Shown here: positions 10,830 through 21,991 of the stretch, one piece after another
Numbering within the stretch: position 1 is the stretch's first letter
Layout of the letters: each line of letters opens with the position of its first letter
Source of the DNA: Pseudomonas sp. ANT_J12
GTDB lineage: Bacteria; Pseudomonadota; Gammaproteobacteria; Pseudomonadales; Pseudomonadaceae
Assembly: GCF_008370045.1 (NCBI RefSeq)
Contig: NZ_VOBN01000010.1
Coordinates: 62,001 to 126,000 of the forward strand
Direction of reading: 5' to 3'
DNA: 64,000 bases
Translations under genes and position numbers: made by a program
The notes under the pieces: generated by a model
Told to the model about the DNA's origin: nothing
Seen by the model: the letters and a program-made list of their open reading frames with translations, nothing else
The model's database searches: none

Positions 10830-12332
10830 TCAGCGCACGTTCAGGGTGAACCCGACGCGCGTCAGCCATTCCGCTTCCAGGGCGAAGTCGGCCTGGGTCA
10901 GCTGGTTTTCGTCCAGCCAGTTTTCCGGGAACAACACATCGAGGCTGTCGCCGTTGGCGCGCAGGATGACCTGAGGCATTTCCTGGGTGCCGCGGATGTG
11001 GTGGAACAGGATCGCAAAGCGCAGCAGCACGCACAGGCGAATCAGCTTGCTGCCATCGCTGCCGAACTCGGCAAATTTGTCCTTGGGGATATTGCGGCGG
11101 TGACCGCGTACCAGCAGCGCGAGCATTTGCTGGTCTTCGCGAGAGAAGCCGGCCAGGTCCGAGTGCTCGATCAGGTAGGCGCCGTGCTTGTGGTAGTGAT
11201 AGTGGGCGATGTCCAGGCCGACTTCATGGACCTTGGCGGCCCAGCCCAGCAGTTCGCGCCAGACGCCGTCGTCCAGGTCCCAGTCCTCGGCCACTTGATC
11301 GAAGGCATGCAGGGCCTTGCGTTCAACCCGCGCCGCTTGTTCCAGATCGACGTGATAACGCTCCATCAACGAGCTGAGGGTGCGCTCACGGACGTCTTCG
11401 TGATGATGACGGCCCAGCAGGTCGTAGAGCACGCCTTCACGCAGGGCGCCTTCACAGTGGTCCATGCGTTGCAGTTCGAGGGCATCGAAGATCGCTTCGA
11501 GAATCGCCAGACCGGCCGGGAAAATCGCGCGGCGGTCAGGCTTGATGCCTTCGAAGTCGATTTTCTCGACATCACCCAGCTTCATCAATTTGCGCTTGAG
11601 CCAGGCCAGGCCCTGGGCATTCACTTCGCCGGTACCGTGCCCGCCAGCCTTCAGCGCCAGGCCGATGGCGCGGATGGTGCCCGAGGAGCCGATGGCTTCA
11701 TCCCAGGTCAGGCGGTGCAGGGCGTGCTCGATGCTCATGATCTCCAACCGTGCCGCGGTGTACGCCTGGGCGTAACGGGCCGGGGTGACCTTGCCATCTT
11801 TGAAGTAACGCTGGGTGTAGCTGACGCAACCCATTTGCAGGCTTTCGCGCAGCAGCGGCTCGAAGCGCTGGCCGATGATGAATTCGGTACTGCCACCGCC
11901 GATGTCGGCCACCAGGCGCTTGCCCGGGGTGTCGGCGAGGGTGTGGGAGACGCCGAGGTAGATCAGGCGCGCTTCTTCACGGCCGGAGATGACTTCCACC
12001 GGGTGGCCGAGGATTTCTTCGGCGCGGCGGATGAATTCGCCACGGTTGCGGGCTTCACGCAGGGCGTTGGTGCCGACGATGCGCACGGCGCCGGGGGGCA
12101 TACCGTTGATCAGTTGGGCAAAACGCTTGAGGCAATCAAGCCCGCGCTGCATGGATTCTTCGTTGAGCTGGCGCTCGTCGTCGATGCCGGCGGCCAGTTG
12201 GACCTTTTCGCCGAGGCGCTCAAGAATACGGATTTCGCCGTTCTGGGCCTTGGCCACGACCATGTGAAAGCTGTTGGAGCCCAGGTCGATTGCGGCGATC
12301 AGGGACAGATTCTTGGCTTGGGATTGCGGCAT
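10830..12332 (-). CDS. ppx: exopolyphosphatase
   Basis: Ppx releases orthophosphate from the ends of polyphosphate chains; family members also hydrolyse pppGpp. The 500-residue protein has the ASKHA-fold phosphate loop [15 protein letters not shown] near the N-terminus, the second loop [14 protein letters not shown], and an HD-like C-terminal region ([21 protein letters not shown]). The ATG at 12332 (MPQSQAK) is preferred, since the longer open frame upstream runs into the REP element at 12433. It converges on ppk1, the usual Pseudomonas arrangement. No promoter could be defined between it and the repeat. Confidence 0.95.
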   Translation of the reverse strand: MPQSQAKNLSLIAAIDLGSNSFHMVVAKAQNGEIRILERLGEKVQLAAGIDDERQLNEESMQRGLDCLKRFAQLINGMPPGAVRIVGTNALREARNRGEFIRRAEEILGHPVEVISGREEARLIYLGVSHTLADTPGKRLVADIGGGSTEFIIGQRFEPLLRESLQMGCVSYTQRYFKDGKVTPARYAQAYTAARLEIMSIEHALHRLTWDEAIGSSGTIRAIGLALKAGGHGTGEVNAQGLAWLKRKLMKLGDVEKIDFEGIKPDRRAIFPAGLAILEAIFDALELQRMDHCEGALREGVLYDLLGRHHHEDVRERTLSSLMERYHVDLEQAARVERKALHAFDQVAEDWDLDDGVWRELLGWAAKVHEVGLDIAHYHYHKHGAYLIEHSDLAGFSREDQQMLALLVRGHRRNIPKDKFAEFGSDGSKLIRLCVLLRFAILFHHIRGTQEMPQVILRANGDSLDVLFPENWLDENQLTQADFALEAEWLTRVGFTLNVR

Positions 12333-12432
12333 GGTCAGGGGGGTCTCGGTCGATAACCCCGACATCGTGCCACGATCAAACGCTGACGCCAACGCGTACG
12401 GCGCAAAGCCTTGATCCAGAGCACCCGAGTCC

Positions 12433-12538
12433 GATCGTTCCCACGCTCGGCGTGGGAATGCCTCAAGGGACGCTCTGCGTTCCAGTGGGACGCGGAGCGT
12501 CCCGGGCTGTATTCCCACGCGGGAGCGTGGGAACGATC
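12433..12538. repeat. REP pair, GTTCCCACGC family
   Basis: Arms GATCGTTCCCACGCTCGGCGTGGGAA and GGAGCGTGGGAACGATC bracket inner self-complementary arms with GACGCTCTGCGTTCC and GGACGCGGAGCGTCC. It lies between the ppx start and the stop codon of the ABC ATPase gene, which is unusual because it then sits on the 5' side of ppx. Confidence 0.85.
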
Positions 12539-12539
12539 G

Positions 12540-13277
12540 TTAACCGGCGGCTCCCACCGTGCCGATAAAATTCGCCAGCTCCGCCGTTTGCGGATTGGCG
12601 AACAACAGCTTCGGATCCCCCACCTCATGCACCTTGCCCTGATGCATGAACACCAACTTATCCCCCACCTCCCGGGCAAAACGCATCTCGTGGGTGACCA
12701 TGATCAACGTCATGCCTTCCTTGGCCAGTTGCCGGACCACGCTCAGCACTTCATTGACCAGTTCCGGGTCCAGCGCCGAGGTGATCTCGTCGCACAGCAA
12801 CACCTTGGGCGACATCGCCAGGGCCCGGGCAATCGCCACGCGCTGTTGCTGGCCGCCGGACAGTCGATCCGGGAACGCATCAAATTTTTCCCCCAGGCCG
12901 ACCCGTTCCAGCATCGCTTTTGCCAGCTCTTTAGCTTTCGCCTTGGGCACTTTCTGCACCACCTGCGGCGCGAGCATCACGTTCTCGCCCACGGTCAGGT
13001 GCGGAAACAGGTTGAACTGCTGGAACACCATCCCGACCTTCTGCCGCAAGCTGCGCAGGTCGGCGCGGGCGGCGTCGAGGTATTCGCCGTCGACTTCGAT
13101 CACGCCGTCGTTGATCGACTCCAAACCATTCAAGGTACGGAGCAAGGTGGATTTGCCCGAGCCACTGCGACCGATGATCGCCACCACCTGGCCTTCCTCG
13201 ACACTCAGGTCGATGCCTTTGAGCACATGGTGGTCGCCGTAATATTTATGCAGGGCCGAAATTCTAAGCAGAGGCAT
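12540..13277 (-). CDS. polar amino acid ABC transporter ATP-binding protein
   Basis: The 245-residue ATPase belongs to the HisP/GlnQ group: Walker A GRSGSGKST near residue 38, Q-loop MVFQQFNLFPHLTVGENV, signature LSGGQQQRVAIARAL, Walker B VLLCDEITSALDPE and the H-loop VTHEMRFAREVGD. The ATG at 13277 overlaps the end of the preceding permease gene by 14 bases, which indicates translational coupling. It energises uptake by the two permeases and the binding protein encoded upstream. The substrate is an amino acid or a close relative; which one cannot be read from the sequence. Confidence 0.92.
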   Translation of the reverse strand: MPLLRISALHKYYGDHHVLKGIDLSVEEGQVVAIIGRSGSGKSTLLRTLNGLESINDGVIEVDGEYLDAARADLRSLRQKVGMVFQQFNLFPHLTVGENVMLAPQVVQKVPKAKAKELAKAMLERVGLGEKFDAFPDRLSGGQQQRVAIARALAMSPKVLLCDEITSALDPELVNEVLSVVRQLAKEGMTLIMVTHEMRFAREVGDKLVFMHQGKVHEVGDPKLLFANPQTAELANFIGTVGAAG

Positions 13278-13914
13278 GCAGTCTCCTTTCCAGGTAGCGC
13301 GCACTGAGGGACAAGGGGTAGCAGAGCAAAAAGTAACCAAGGGCGACCAGGCCGTAGACCATGAACGGTTCAAACGTGGCGTTGGCCAACATGCCGCCGG
13401 TCTTGGTCAGTTCGGTGAAGCCGATGATCGAGGTGACGGCGGTGCCTTTGACCACTTGCACCGAGAAACCCACGGTCGGCGCCACGGCGATGCGCAGGGC
13501 TTGCGGCAGGATCACGTAGCGCAATTGCTCCAGCGGGTTCAGCGCCAGGCTCGATGAGGCTTCCCACTGGCCATTGGGGATCGAATCGACGCAACCGCGC
13601 CAGATCTCCGCGAGATAGGCGCTGGTGAACAGCGTCAATGCCACCGCCGCCGCCATCCACGGCGAAATCTCCACCCCGGCCAACGCCACGCCGAAGAACA
13701 CCAGGAACAGCTGCATCAGCAGCGGCGTGCCCTGGAACAGTTCGATGTAGGTGCGGGCGAAGCTGCGGGGAAAGGTCTTTTTCGAGATGCGCATGACCAT
13801 GACCAGCAAACCAATCACGCCACCGCCGATAAACGCCACCAGCGACAACGCCAGGGTCCATTGCAGGCCCGTGAGCAGGTTGCGCACCACGTCCCAGAAG
13901 GTGAAATCGCTCAT
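13264..13914 (-). CDS. polar amino acid ABC transporter permease (second)
   Basis: The 216-residue inner-membrane protein is a HisM/GltK-type permease with N-terminal LLTGLQWTLALSLVAFIGG and the EAA loop consensus region EASSSLALNPLEQLRYVILPQALRIAVAP, which docks on the ATPase. About five hydrophobic spans are visible. Its ATG overlaps the stop codon of the first permease (ATGA) and its 3' end overlaps the ATPase start, so the three genes form a tight operon. Confidence 0.92.
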   Translation of the reverse strand: MSDFTFWDVVRNLLTGLQWTLALSLVAFIGGGVIGLLVMVMRISKKTFPRSFARTYIELFQGTPLLMQLFLVFFGVALAGVEISPWMAAAVALTLFTSAYLAEIWRGCVDSIPNGQWEASSSLALNPLEQLRYVILPQALRIAVAPTVGFSVQVVKGTAVTSIIGFTELTKTGGMLANATFEPFMVYGLVALGYFLLCYPLSLSARYLERRLHASA

Positions 13915-14579
13915 TGGCTGCTCCGTGAAATGTAGCGCCGGCCAATCCAGTTCAATAGCTGGCGAATCATCAGCGCCATGCACAGGTAGATCAGCGTGGT
14001 CAGGGCGTAGGTTTCAAAGGCGCGGAAGTTGCGCGACTGAATGAAGTTGGCGGCGAAGCTCAACTCTTCGGTGGCGATCTGCGAGCACACCGCCGAGCCG
14101 AGCATGACGATGATGATCTGGCTGCTCAGCGCCGGCCACACCTTGCCCAGCGCCGGCAGCAACACCACGTGGCGAAAGGCTTCGAAGCGGCTCATCGCCA
14201 ACGCGGCAGCGGCTTCCAGCTGGCCACGGGGAATCGCTTGAATGCCGGCGCGAATGATTTCAGTCGAATAAGCCCCGAGGTTGATCACCATCGCCAGCAC
14301 CGCCGCCTGCCATTCGGAAATCTGCACGCCGAGCGAAGGCAGGCCGAAGAAGATGAAAAACAACTGCACCAGGAACGGCGTGTTGCGGATCAACTCGACG
14401 TAGACCCCAAAGATTGCCGAGAACGGGCGGATGTTCCATGCCCGCACCAGCGCCCCGACAATGCCAAGGCCCACGCCGAACACGGCGCCTATGGCCGTCA
14501 GTTCAAGGGTGAACAGCGCACCGCGCAGCAACAGGTCGGTGTTTTGCACCACCGGTAGAAAATCGAACTGGTAAGCCAT
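13911..14579 (-). CDS. polar amino acid ABC transporter permease (first)
   Basis: The 222-residue HisQ/GltJ-type permease has a TLELTAIGAVFGVGLGIVGAL first span and the EAA loop EAAAALAMSRFEAFRHVVLLPAL. It pairs with the following permease to form the heterodimeric channel. It lies 21 bases after the binding-protein gene and shares a 4-base ATGA overlap with the next gene. Confidence 0.92.
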   Translation of the reverse strand: MAYQFDFLPVVQNTDLLLRGALFTLELTAIGAVFGVGLGIVGALVRAWNIRPFSAIFGVYVELIRNTPFLVQLFFIFFGLPSLGVQISEWQAAVLAMVINLGAYSTEIIRAGIQAIPRGQLEAAAALAMSRFEAFRHVVLLPALGKVWPALSSQIIIVMLGSAVCSQIATEELSFAANFIQSRNFRAFETYALTTLIYLCMALMIRQLLNWIGRRYISRSSQ

Positions 14580-14600
14580 GTTTAGTCTCCTGCGCGGCGA

Positions 14601-15386
14601 TCAGAGATCGGCCGGCAGCGGCTCTTTGAGCCAGGTCATGGCGTTCTTTTCCAGCGAACCGTCGGTCTTGGCGGTGGCGATGATCTGGTTGACCTTGTCC
14701 AGCAACGCCGCTTCGTTCTTGTTCACGCCGACGTAGACCGGCGAATCCTTGAGCTTCACTTTCAGCGCCGGCACGCGTTTCGGGTTTTTCTCGCTGATCG
14801 CCACCATCACCACGTTGCCGCTGGCGATCAGGTCGACCTGGCCGGCGAGGTAGGCGGCGATGGTCGAGTTGTTGTCTTCGAAGCGCTTGATGGTCACGCC
14901 TTCGGGGGCGACTTTGGTCAGCTCGATGTCTTCGATGGCGCCACGGGTGACGCTGATGGTCTTGCCCTTGAGGTCGTCCAGGGTTTTGATCGCCGCGTCT
15001 GGCGGGCCGAACACGGCGAGGTAGAACGGTGCGTAGGCGCTGGAGAAGTCGATGACTTTCTCCCGCTCAGGGTTCTTGCCGAGGCTGGAAATCACCAGGT
15101 CGACCTTGCCGGTGGTCAGGAACGGAATGCGGTTGGTGCTGTTGACCGGGGTCAGTTCGAGTTTGACCTTGAGCTGGTCGGCCAGCAGTTTGGCGGTGTC
15201 GATGTCCAGGCCCCGGGGTTTCATGTCCGGGCCGACCGAACCGAACGGCGGGAAGTCCTGGGGCACGGCGACCTTGAGGGTGCCGCGCTTGACCACATCC
15301 TCCAGACCGTCGGCGTGGGCGGGTGCCTGGCTCAGCATCAGGCTGGCAAACAGGGCGGCGAGGAGGGCGCTGTAACGCTGGGTCAT
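14601..15386 (-). CDS. amino acid ABC transporter substrate-binding protein
   Basis: The 261-residue periplasmic protein (family 3 binding protein, SBP_bac_3) has a signal peptide cut after about residue 25 (SQAPAHA-DG), then LKVAVPQDFPPFGSVGPD, the ligand-region sequence RGLDIDTAKLLADQL, and TGKVDLVISSLGKNPEREKVIDFS. It captures the substrate for the two permeases and ATPase that follow. I set the start at the ATG 15386, which leads straight into the signal peptide; longer upstream frames overlap the regulator promoter region. It is divergent from the FCD regulator gene, which is the likely local regulator. Confidence 0.92.
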   Translation of the reverse strand: MTQRYSALLAALFASLMLSQAPAHADGLEDVVKRGTLKVAVPQDFPPFGSVGPDMKPRGLDIDTAKLLADQLKVKLELTPVNSTNRIPFLTTGKVDLVISSLGKNPEREKVIDFSSAYAPFYLAVFGPPDAAIKTLDDLKGKTISVTRGAIEDIELTKVAPEGVTIKRFEDNNSTIAAYLAGQVDLIASGNVVMVAISEKNPKRVPALKVKLKDSPVYVGVNKNEAALLDKVNQIIATAKTDGSLEKNAMTWLKEPLPADL

Positions 15387-15500
15387 GGCAAATCTCCGAA
15401 TCGGCGGGAAGTGATTTCTGCGGTTCGACAGAGCACGGGGCATGCCAACATCGGGCTTCTGGGGCGGCAGGCCACGGGTTTGCTGGGGTTGCTCGGTCTT

Positions 15501-15515
15501 ACTGGTCTGAACAGT
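15501..15515. promoter_or_regulatory. candidate FCD/FadR-type operator
   Basis: ACTGGTCTGAACAGT is a 15-base near-perfect palindrome (six of seven base pairs on each side of the centre are symmetric). It resembles the TnGTnnnACnA core of FadR-subfamily operators. It lies in the 256-base gap between the divergent ABC importer and the FCD regulator, 115 bases from the importer start and 128 from the regulator start. Confidence 0.5.
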
Positions 15516-15642
15516 CAGGTCCGGTTTCGCACCCCGATAGCGCATCGCCGTTGCTCGCCGAACCCCGGTGGGGCACGACTTGCCGGGCGCGGCGAATAGC
15601 TTTACAACTAGCCGCTCATTGGCCTGGTTCGTCCGAAAAACC

Positions 15643-16350
15643 ATGAACTCGATCTCTCGCGCCGTACCTGAAGTGGCGCTGCAAGCCATCCGCAAACTGA
15701 TCACCGAACAAGGCTTCGGGGCGGGGGATGCCTTGCCCTCGCAACGGGACCTGGCGGTGCAATTGGGGGTTAGCCGGGCGTCGTTGCGTGAGGCGTTGTC
15801 GTCCCTGAGTGCGCTGGGGGTGATCAGCATTCAACCGGGCAAGGGTGTGTTCGTGCAGGCGCCGGTGGAGTTGCCGCGAGGTGATGCGGCGGCCAGTTGG
15901 CCGTTCGCGGCCCAGGCTTCGCCGCTGGATATTTTTCAGTTGCGCTATGCCCTGGAAGGTTTTGCGGCGGGGCTGGCGGCGGTGACGTTGAGCACGTTTG
16001 ATCTCGATGCCCTGGAAGACAACGTCGCCGCCATGCGTACCGAACTGAAGGCCGGCGACTTCGATGCCGCCGCTCGTTTGGACTTCGACTTTCACCGGCG
16101 CATCCTGCTGGCCAGTGGTAATCAGGCGATGCTGAGCATCCTCACCGCCAGCGCCGACATCTTTCTGGAGAGCCAGAAGCTACCGTTCATCCGGGCCGAG
16201 CGGGCCATGGAAACCTGGCAGGAGCACCGCAAGATCCTCCGCGCACTGGCGCGCCGGGCGTCCGGGGCGGCACAGAAGGCGATGCAGGAACATGTACGCA
16301 ATGCCGCACTGCGCACCGGAATTGCCTTCGTCGCCCCCGCCACCTCCTGA
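15643..16350 (+). CDS. FCD-domain GntR-family transcriptional regulator
   Basis: The 235-residue protein has an N-terminal winged helix (LPSQRDLAVQLGVSRASLREALSSLSALGVISIQPGKG, residues about 27-65) and a helical FCD effector domain with the metal-ligand pattern D-F-H-R (DFDFHRRILLASGN) and a late EHRKIL histidine. FadR-subfamily members sense carboxylic acids or amino acid derivatives. It is divergent from the amino acid ABC importer with a palindromic operator candidate in between, so it probably controls that operon; this is inference. The ATG at 15643 fits the family start. Confidence 0.9.
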   Translation: MNSISRAVPEVALQAIRKLITEQGFGAGDALPSQRDLAVQLGVSRASLREALSSLSALGVISIQPGKGVFVQAPVELPRGDAAASWPFAAQASPLDIFQLRYALEGFAAGLAAVTLSTFDLDALEDNVAAMRTELKAGDFDAAARLDFDFHRRILLASGNQAMLSILTASADIFLESQKLPFIRAERAMETWQEHRKILRALARRASGAAQKAMQEHVRNAALRTGIAFVAPATS

Positions 16351-16470
16351 CTTGAGCTATACCCAAACTCATGCGCCACCATAGCGAGACTCAATCATCT
16401 GCACCTTCCTGAACGAGGGAAGGACGGCTATGATGGGCCACGTTTTTTTGCTTACAACCTGGAGACTTCC

Positions 16471-16800
16471 ATGAGCAGCGATCTTATCAAACACGTTAGC
16501 GACGCTAGCTTCGAGGCCGACGTACTCAAGGCCGAAGGCGCTGTACTGGTCGACTACTGGGCTGAATGGTGCGGCCCTTGCAAAATGATCGCTCCTGTCC
16601 TGGACGAAATTGCTGAAACGTACAAAGGCAAGCTGACCATTGCCAAACTGAACATCGATGAAAACCAGGAAACCCCGGCCAAGCACGGCGTGCGCGGTAT
16701 CCCGACCCTGATGCTGTTCAAGAACGGCAACGTGGAAGCGACCAAGGTTGGCGCGCTGTCCAAGTCGCAACTGGCTGCATTCCTCGACGCCAACATCTAA
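16471..16800 (+). CDS. trxA: thioredoxin 1
   Basis: The 109-residue cytoplasmic disulfide reductase carries the active site WCGPC with Cys34 and Cys37 and the conserved cis-proline segment [14 protein letters not shown]. Length and start ([23 protein letters not shown], beginning shown) match Pseudomonas TrxA. It has a well-placed TGGAGA ribosome site and its own terminator immediately downstream. It lies just before rho, the conserved trxA-rho order of gammaproteobacteria. Confidence 0.97.
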   Translation: MSSDLIKHVSDASFEADVLKAEGAVLVDYWAEWCGPCKMIAPVLDEIAETYKGKLTIAKLNIDENQETPAKHGVRGIPTLMLFKNGNVEATKVGALSKSQLAAFLDANI

Positions 16801-16817
16801 GTCGGCGACGTTGTAAG

Positions 16818-16846
16818 AAAAGCCCCGCATATTGCGGGGCTTTTTG
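16818..16846 (+). terminator. intrinsic terminator of trxA
   Basis: Stem AAAGCCCCGC / GCGGGGCTTT with loop ATATT, followed by TTTTT, starting 18 bases after the trxA stop codon. Confidence 0.92.
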
Positions 16847-16849
16847 CGT

Positions 16850-17042
16850 ATTCAGGGCTAGACGCTCCGAAACTCAGGTGGTACATTCGGCCCCGCACTG
16901 GTTTCTCCACTGCCCCCTGCTAGCCGTCGCCGACGCACTCCTTTTCGAATAAGTACGCGATCCTGTCGCCTTCTCTGCGGCGCGGCCTCATTAAGCCAAA
17001 AGCTTAATTTCCCCCCTCCATAAATGATTACGTCATTCCTAT
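16850..17042 (+). promoter_or_regulatory. untranslated leader region of rho
   Basis: The 193 bases between the trxA terminator and rho hold no convincing gene. The 3' part is pyrimidine-rich (AATTTCCCCCCTCCATAAATG), and there is no Shine-Dalgarno sequence before the rho ATG. A minute frame, ATG at 17024 to TGA at 17056, overlaps the rho start in another frame. C-rich, G-poor RNA is the usual target of Rho, so autoregulation by premature termination is plausible, as known in E. coli. Confidence 0.4.
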
Positions 17043-18302
<1,260 letters not shown>

Positions 18303-18323
18303 GACGGTTTTTTAACCGCTAAA

Positions 18324-18354
18324 AATGGCGTCCTTCGGGGCGCCATTTTTTTTG
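18324..18354 (+). terminator. intrinsic terminator of rho
   Basis: Stem AAAATGGCGTCC / GGGGCGCCATTTT with a short TTCG-type loop, followed by TTTT. Confidence 0.9.
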
Positions 18355-18451
18355 CAAAAAAAAAAGGAAGGATTACGACTAGGGTTGGTCAGTACAGAAA
18401 CGAAATGGGTCGACGAACCCAGAACTTCAATCTGACTGGCATTTTCTGTTT

Positions 18452-20455
18452 ATGAGCACTCTTGCTTATCGAAGGGATATAGACGGCTTGCGGGCAATCG
18501 CCGTGATCGCGGTCGTGTTGTTCCATTTTGGCGTTCCTGGCTTTACCGGCGGCTTTGTCGGTGTCGACGTGTTCTTTGTGATATCCGGTTACCTGATTAC
18601 TTCGATCATCTGGAACCAGCGCCAGGCCGGGCGTTTCAGCTTTGTCGATTTCTGGGCGCGACGTGCCCGGCGGATCCTGCCGGCGCTGTTTGTGATGATT
18701 GCTGCGGTGCTGGCAGTGGGCTGGTTCCTGATGGCACCCAAGGACTATGAAGAACTGGGGCGCTCGGTGCGCTACCAGGTGATGTTCGTCTCCAACATCC
18801 TGTTCATGCGCCAGGACGGTTACTTCGATGTGGCGTCCGACCTCAAGCCATTGCTGCACACGTGGTCGCTGGCGGTTGAAGAGCAGTTCTACATTGTCTT
18901 CCCGCTGCTGCTGACCTTGTTGTCGAGCCGCCTCAAGCATTGGCGGCTGGCGTTGTTCGGTGTGTTGCTGGTGTCGTTCGGGCTCAGCGTCTGGGCCGTG
19001 GCGCACCACCCTGAGAAAGCCTTTTTTCTGTTGCCGATGCGTGCCTGGGAGCTATTGGCTGGCGCGATGCTGGCGGTCGCGCCACGCGGTCACTGGCGCC
19101 TGACGGCGACCGGCGCTCAAGTCGTCAGCCTGTTTGGCTTCGGTCTGATCCTGCTGGCGGTGTTTGCCTACGATAAAAGCACGCCATTCCCCGGCGCGGC
19201 GGCGTTGTTGCCGACCCTCGGCGTGGTCACGTTGATCTGGGCCAATGGTCATAGGCAAACGCTGGTCGGTGGACTGCTGGCCAGTCGTGTGCTGGTCGGC
19301 CTCGGCCTGATTTCCTATTCCTGGTACCTGTGGCATTGGCCGGTCTTTGTCTTCGCCAGCTATGCCAGTGTCGAGGAGCCGGGGCTGGTGGATACCGCCG
19401 GTTTGATTCTGCTCACGCTGCTGCTCGGTTACCTGTCGTGGCGCTTCGTCGAGACACCGTTCCGCGAGCGCCGCTTGTTGGCCGGCCGCCGGCAGATCCT
19501 GATCGCGGCCGGTTGTGGCGTGGTGGTCCTCGGTCTGGCCGGTCAAGCGCTGCGCTGGACCGATGGCTTGCCTTCGCGCCTGTCTGATCAAGCTTTGCAA
19601 TACGCCAAAGGCAAGGAGTGGCGGCCCGAACTGATGCGCTGCCTGGCCGATGATAAGACCCCTGACGACAAACTCTTTTGTCATTACGGGAAGCTTGCAC
19701 CGAGCTCTACAAAGGCCTTGGTCTGGGGCGACAGTCACGCCACGGCGCTGATTCCGGTGTTCGATGATGGCGCGCAAAAGCATGGTGTCAGCGTGATTCT
19801 CGCCAGTTCTCCCGGCTGCATTCCGGTTGAAGGGCTTGAACACGATCAGCGATGTGCCCGTTTCAATCGTCGAGTCGAAGGGGCGTTGAAGCCGCAAGCA
19901 GTGGGCGACGTGGTGCTGGTCGCGCGTTGGAGCCTGTATCTCTATGGCGATGTGAAAGGCGATCTCGGGCACGTGCTGCGCGATACCCATGGCCGTTATG
20001 ACCGCGCCACCGCCGAGCAACGCCTGGCTGACGGCTTGCAGGCGACCGTCCGGCAACTGCGTGAGGGCGGGCATCGCGTCTGGCTGGTCAAGGAGGCGCC
20101 GTTGCAGCAGTTCAGCCCGCCTTATCGCCTGACGCGCCTGGCCATGTTGCACCGACCGACGGATGACGTGGGTCTGGCGGTGACCGAACACTTCAAGCGC
20201 CAGGCGTTCATCAGCCAGTTGTTCGCGCAAATAGCCGCTGCCAATTCGGGGGTGAGCGTGGTGGACCCGGCGCCGTTGCTGTGTGATGACGCGGGACTTT
20301 GCCGGGTCGAGCGCGACGGCCATTCGCTGTATACCGACGACAATCACCTGTCGGAGATCGGCGCACGGTTCGTGGCGCCGGTGCTTGAGCCACTGTTCAA
20401 GCGCTTGCAGGCCCAGGCCACACTCGGCAATGGCAGCGTGAATGCGGCCAAGTAA
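18452..20455 (+). CDS. acyltransferase 3 / SGNH-hydrolase fusion, surface polysaccharide O-acetylase
   Basis: The 667-residue protein has about ten membrane spans in its first 380 residues with the OafA/YrhL signature YRRDIDGLRAIAVIAVVLFH, GVDVFFVISGYLITSII and the catalytic-type FWARRARRILPALF. A periplasmic SGNH domain follows, with block I GDSHATAL and the catalytic D-x-x-H in TDDNHLSEIG. Such two-domain enzymes move acetyl groups across the inner membrane onto lipopolysaccharide O-antigen or other glycans. The glycan target here is unknown, and no polysaccharide genes are adjacent. The ATG at 18452 has only a weak ribosome site. Confidence 0.92.
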   Translation: MSTLAYRRDIDGLRAIAVIAVVLFHFGVPGFTGGFVGVDVFFVISGYLITSIIWNQRQAGRFSFVDFWARRARRILPALFVMIAAVLAVGWFLMAPKDYEELGRSVRYQVMFVSNILFMRQDGYFDVASDLKPLLHTWSLAVEEQFYIVFPLLLTLLSSRLKHWRLALFGVLLVSFGLSVWAVAHHPEKAFFLLPMRAWELLAGAMLAVAPRGHWRLTATGAQVVSLFGFGLILLAVFAYDKSTPFPGAAALLPTLGVVTLIWANGHRQTLVGGLLASRVLVGLGLISYSWYLWHWPVFVFASYASVEEPGLVDTAGLILLTLLLGYLSWRFVETPFRERRLLAGRRQILIAAGCGVVVLGLAGQALRWTDGLPSRLSDQALQYAKGKEWRPELMRCLADDKTPDDKLFCHYGKLAPSSTKALVWGDSHATALIPVFDDGAQKHGVSVILASSPGCIPVEGLEHDQRCARFNRRVEGALKPQAVGDVVLVARWSLYLYGDVKGDLGHVLRDTHGRYDRATAEQRLADGLQATVRQLREGGHRVWLVKEAPLQQFSPPYRLTRLAMLHRPTDDVGLAVTEHFKRQAFISQLFAQIAAANSGVSVVDPAPLLCDDAGLCRVERDGHSLYTDDNHLSEIGARFVAPVLEPLFKRLQAQATLGNGSVNAAK

Positions 20456-20524
20456 GCAGCGATAAGCTGCCAGCGGCCGGCAGAGCAGGTAGGATGTACG
20501 CCTATTTTACGGGTGCCATCATCA

Positions 20525-21991
20525 ATGAAATTCAAGGACCTTCGGGATTTCGTGCAGCAGCTTGAGCAGCGCGGAGAGTTGAAACGCATCCAGATCCCTG
20601 TCTCTCCAGTGCTGGAGATGACTGAAGTCTGTGATCGCACGCTGAGGGCCAAAGGCCCGGCGCTGCTGTTCGAGAACCCTACCGGCTACGACATCCCGGT
20701 CCTCGGCAACCTGTTCGGCACCCCCGAGCGGGTGGCCATGGGCATGGGCGCCGAGGCCGTCAGCGAGCTGCGCGAGATCGGCAAGTTGCTGGCGTTCCTC
20801 AAGGAACCCGAGCCGCCGAAGGGCTTGAAGGATGCGTGGTCCAAGCTGCCGATCTTCCGCAAGATCATCGCCATGGCGCCGAAAGTGGTCAAAGACGCGG
20901 TGTGCCAGGAAGTGGTCATCGAAGGCGACGACGTCGACCTGGCGATGCTGCCGGTGCAGACTTGCTGGCCTGGCGATGTCGGCCCGCTGATCACCTGGGG
21001 CCTGACTGTCACCAAGGGCCCGAACAAGGACCGGCAGAACCTCGGCATCTACCGTCAGCAAGTGATCGGCCGCAACAAGGTCATCATGCGTTGGCTGAGC
21101 CACCGTGGCGGCGCGCTGGATTACCGCGAGTGGTGCGAGAAGCACCCCGGCCAGCCGTTCCCGGTGTCCGTGGCGTTGGGCGCTGACCCGGCGACCATCC
21201 TCGGCGCCGTAACGCCGGTGCCGGACAGCCTCTCCGAATACGCCTTCGCCGGTCTGCTGCGGGGTAACCGCACCGAACTGGTGAAGTGCCGTGGCAACGA
21301 CCTGCAAGTGCCGGCCACCGCCGAAATCATCCTGGAAGGCGTGATCCATCCGGGCGAAATGGCCGACGAAGGCCCGTACGGCGACCACACCGGTTACTAC
21401 AACGAAGTCGACAGCTTCCCGGTGTTCACCGTCGAACGCATTACCCACCGGATCAAACCGATCTACCACAGCACCTACACCGGCCGTCCACCGGATGAAC
21501 CGGCGATTCTCGGTGTGGCGCTGAACGAAGTGTTCGTGCCGATCCTGCAGAAGCAGTTCCCGGAAATCACCGACTTCTACCTGCCGCCCGAAGGCTGCTC
21601 GTACCGCATGGCCATCGTGACCATGAAGAAGTCGTATCCGGGCCATGCCAAGCGGGTAATGCTCGGTGTCTGGTCGTTTTTGCGACAGTTCATGTACACC
21701 AAGTTCGTTATCGTCACTGATGACGATATCAACGCGCGGGACTGGAACGACGTGATCTGGGCCATTACCACGCGCATGGACCCCAAGCGCGACACGGTGA
21801 TGATCGACAACACGCCGATCGACTACCTCGACTTCGCCTCGCCGGTGTCCGGCCTGGGGTCGAAGATGGGGCTCGATGCCACGCATAAATGGCCGGGCGA
21901 AACCACTCGCGAGTGGGGCCGGGTGATCGTCAAGGATGAAGCCGTGACAAAACGGATCGATGCCATCTGGAATCAGTTAGGAATAGATTGA
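20525..21991 (+). CDS. ubiD: 4-hydroxy-3-polyprenylbenzoate decarboxylase
   Basis: UbiD decarboxylates the polyprenylated hydroxybenzoate intermediate of ubiquinone using prenylated FMN made by UbiX. The 488-residue protein has the UbiD start [20 protein letters not shown], the central prFMN and metal-binding region ([30 protein letters not shown]), and the catalytic Glu-Arg-Glu region around [18 protein letters not shown] and [10 protein letters not shown]. The ATG at 20525 is preferred over an upstream GTG. The reductase gene downstream starts inside its stop codon, so the two are translationally coupled. Confidence 0.95.
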   Translation: MKFKDLRDFVQQLEQRGELKRIQIPVSPVLEMTEVCDRTLRAKGPALLFENPTGYDIPVLGNLFGTPERVAMGMGAEAVSELREIGKLLAFLKEPEPPKGLKDAWSKLPIFRKIIAMAPKVVKDAVCQEVVIEGDDVDLAMLPVQTCWPGDVGPLITWGLTVTKGPNKDRQNLGIYRQQVIGRNKVIMRWLSHRGGALDYREWCEKHPGQPFPVSVALGADPATILGAVTPVPDSLSEYAFAGLLRGNRTELVKCRGNDLQVPATAEIILEGVIHPGEMADEGPYGDHTGYYNEVDSFPVFTVERITHRIKPIYHSTYTGRPPDEPAILGVALNEVFVPILQKQFPEITDFYLPPEGCSYRMAIVTMKKSYPGHAKRVMLGVWSFLRQFMYTKFVIVTDDDINARDWNDVIWAITTRMDPKRDTVMIDNTPIDYLDFASPVSGLGSKMGLDATHKWPGETTREWGRVIVKDEAVTKRIDAIWNQLGID

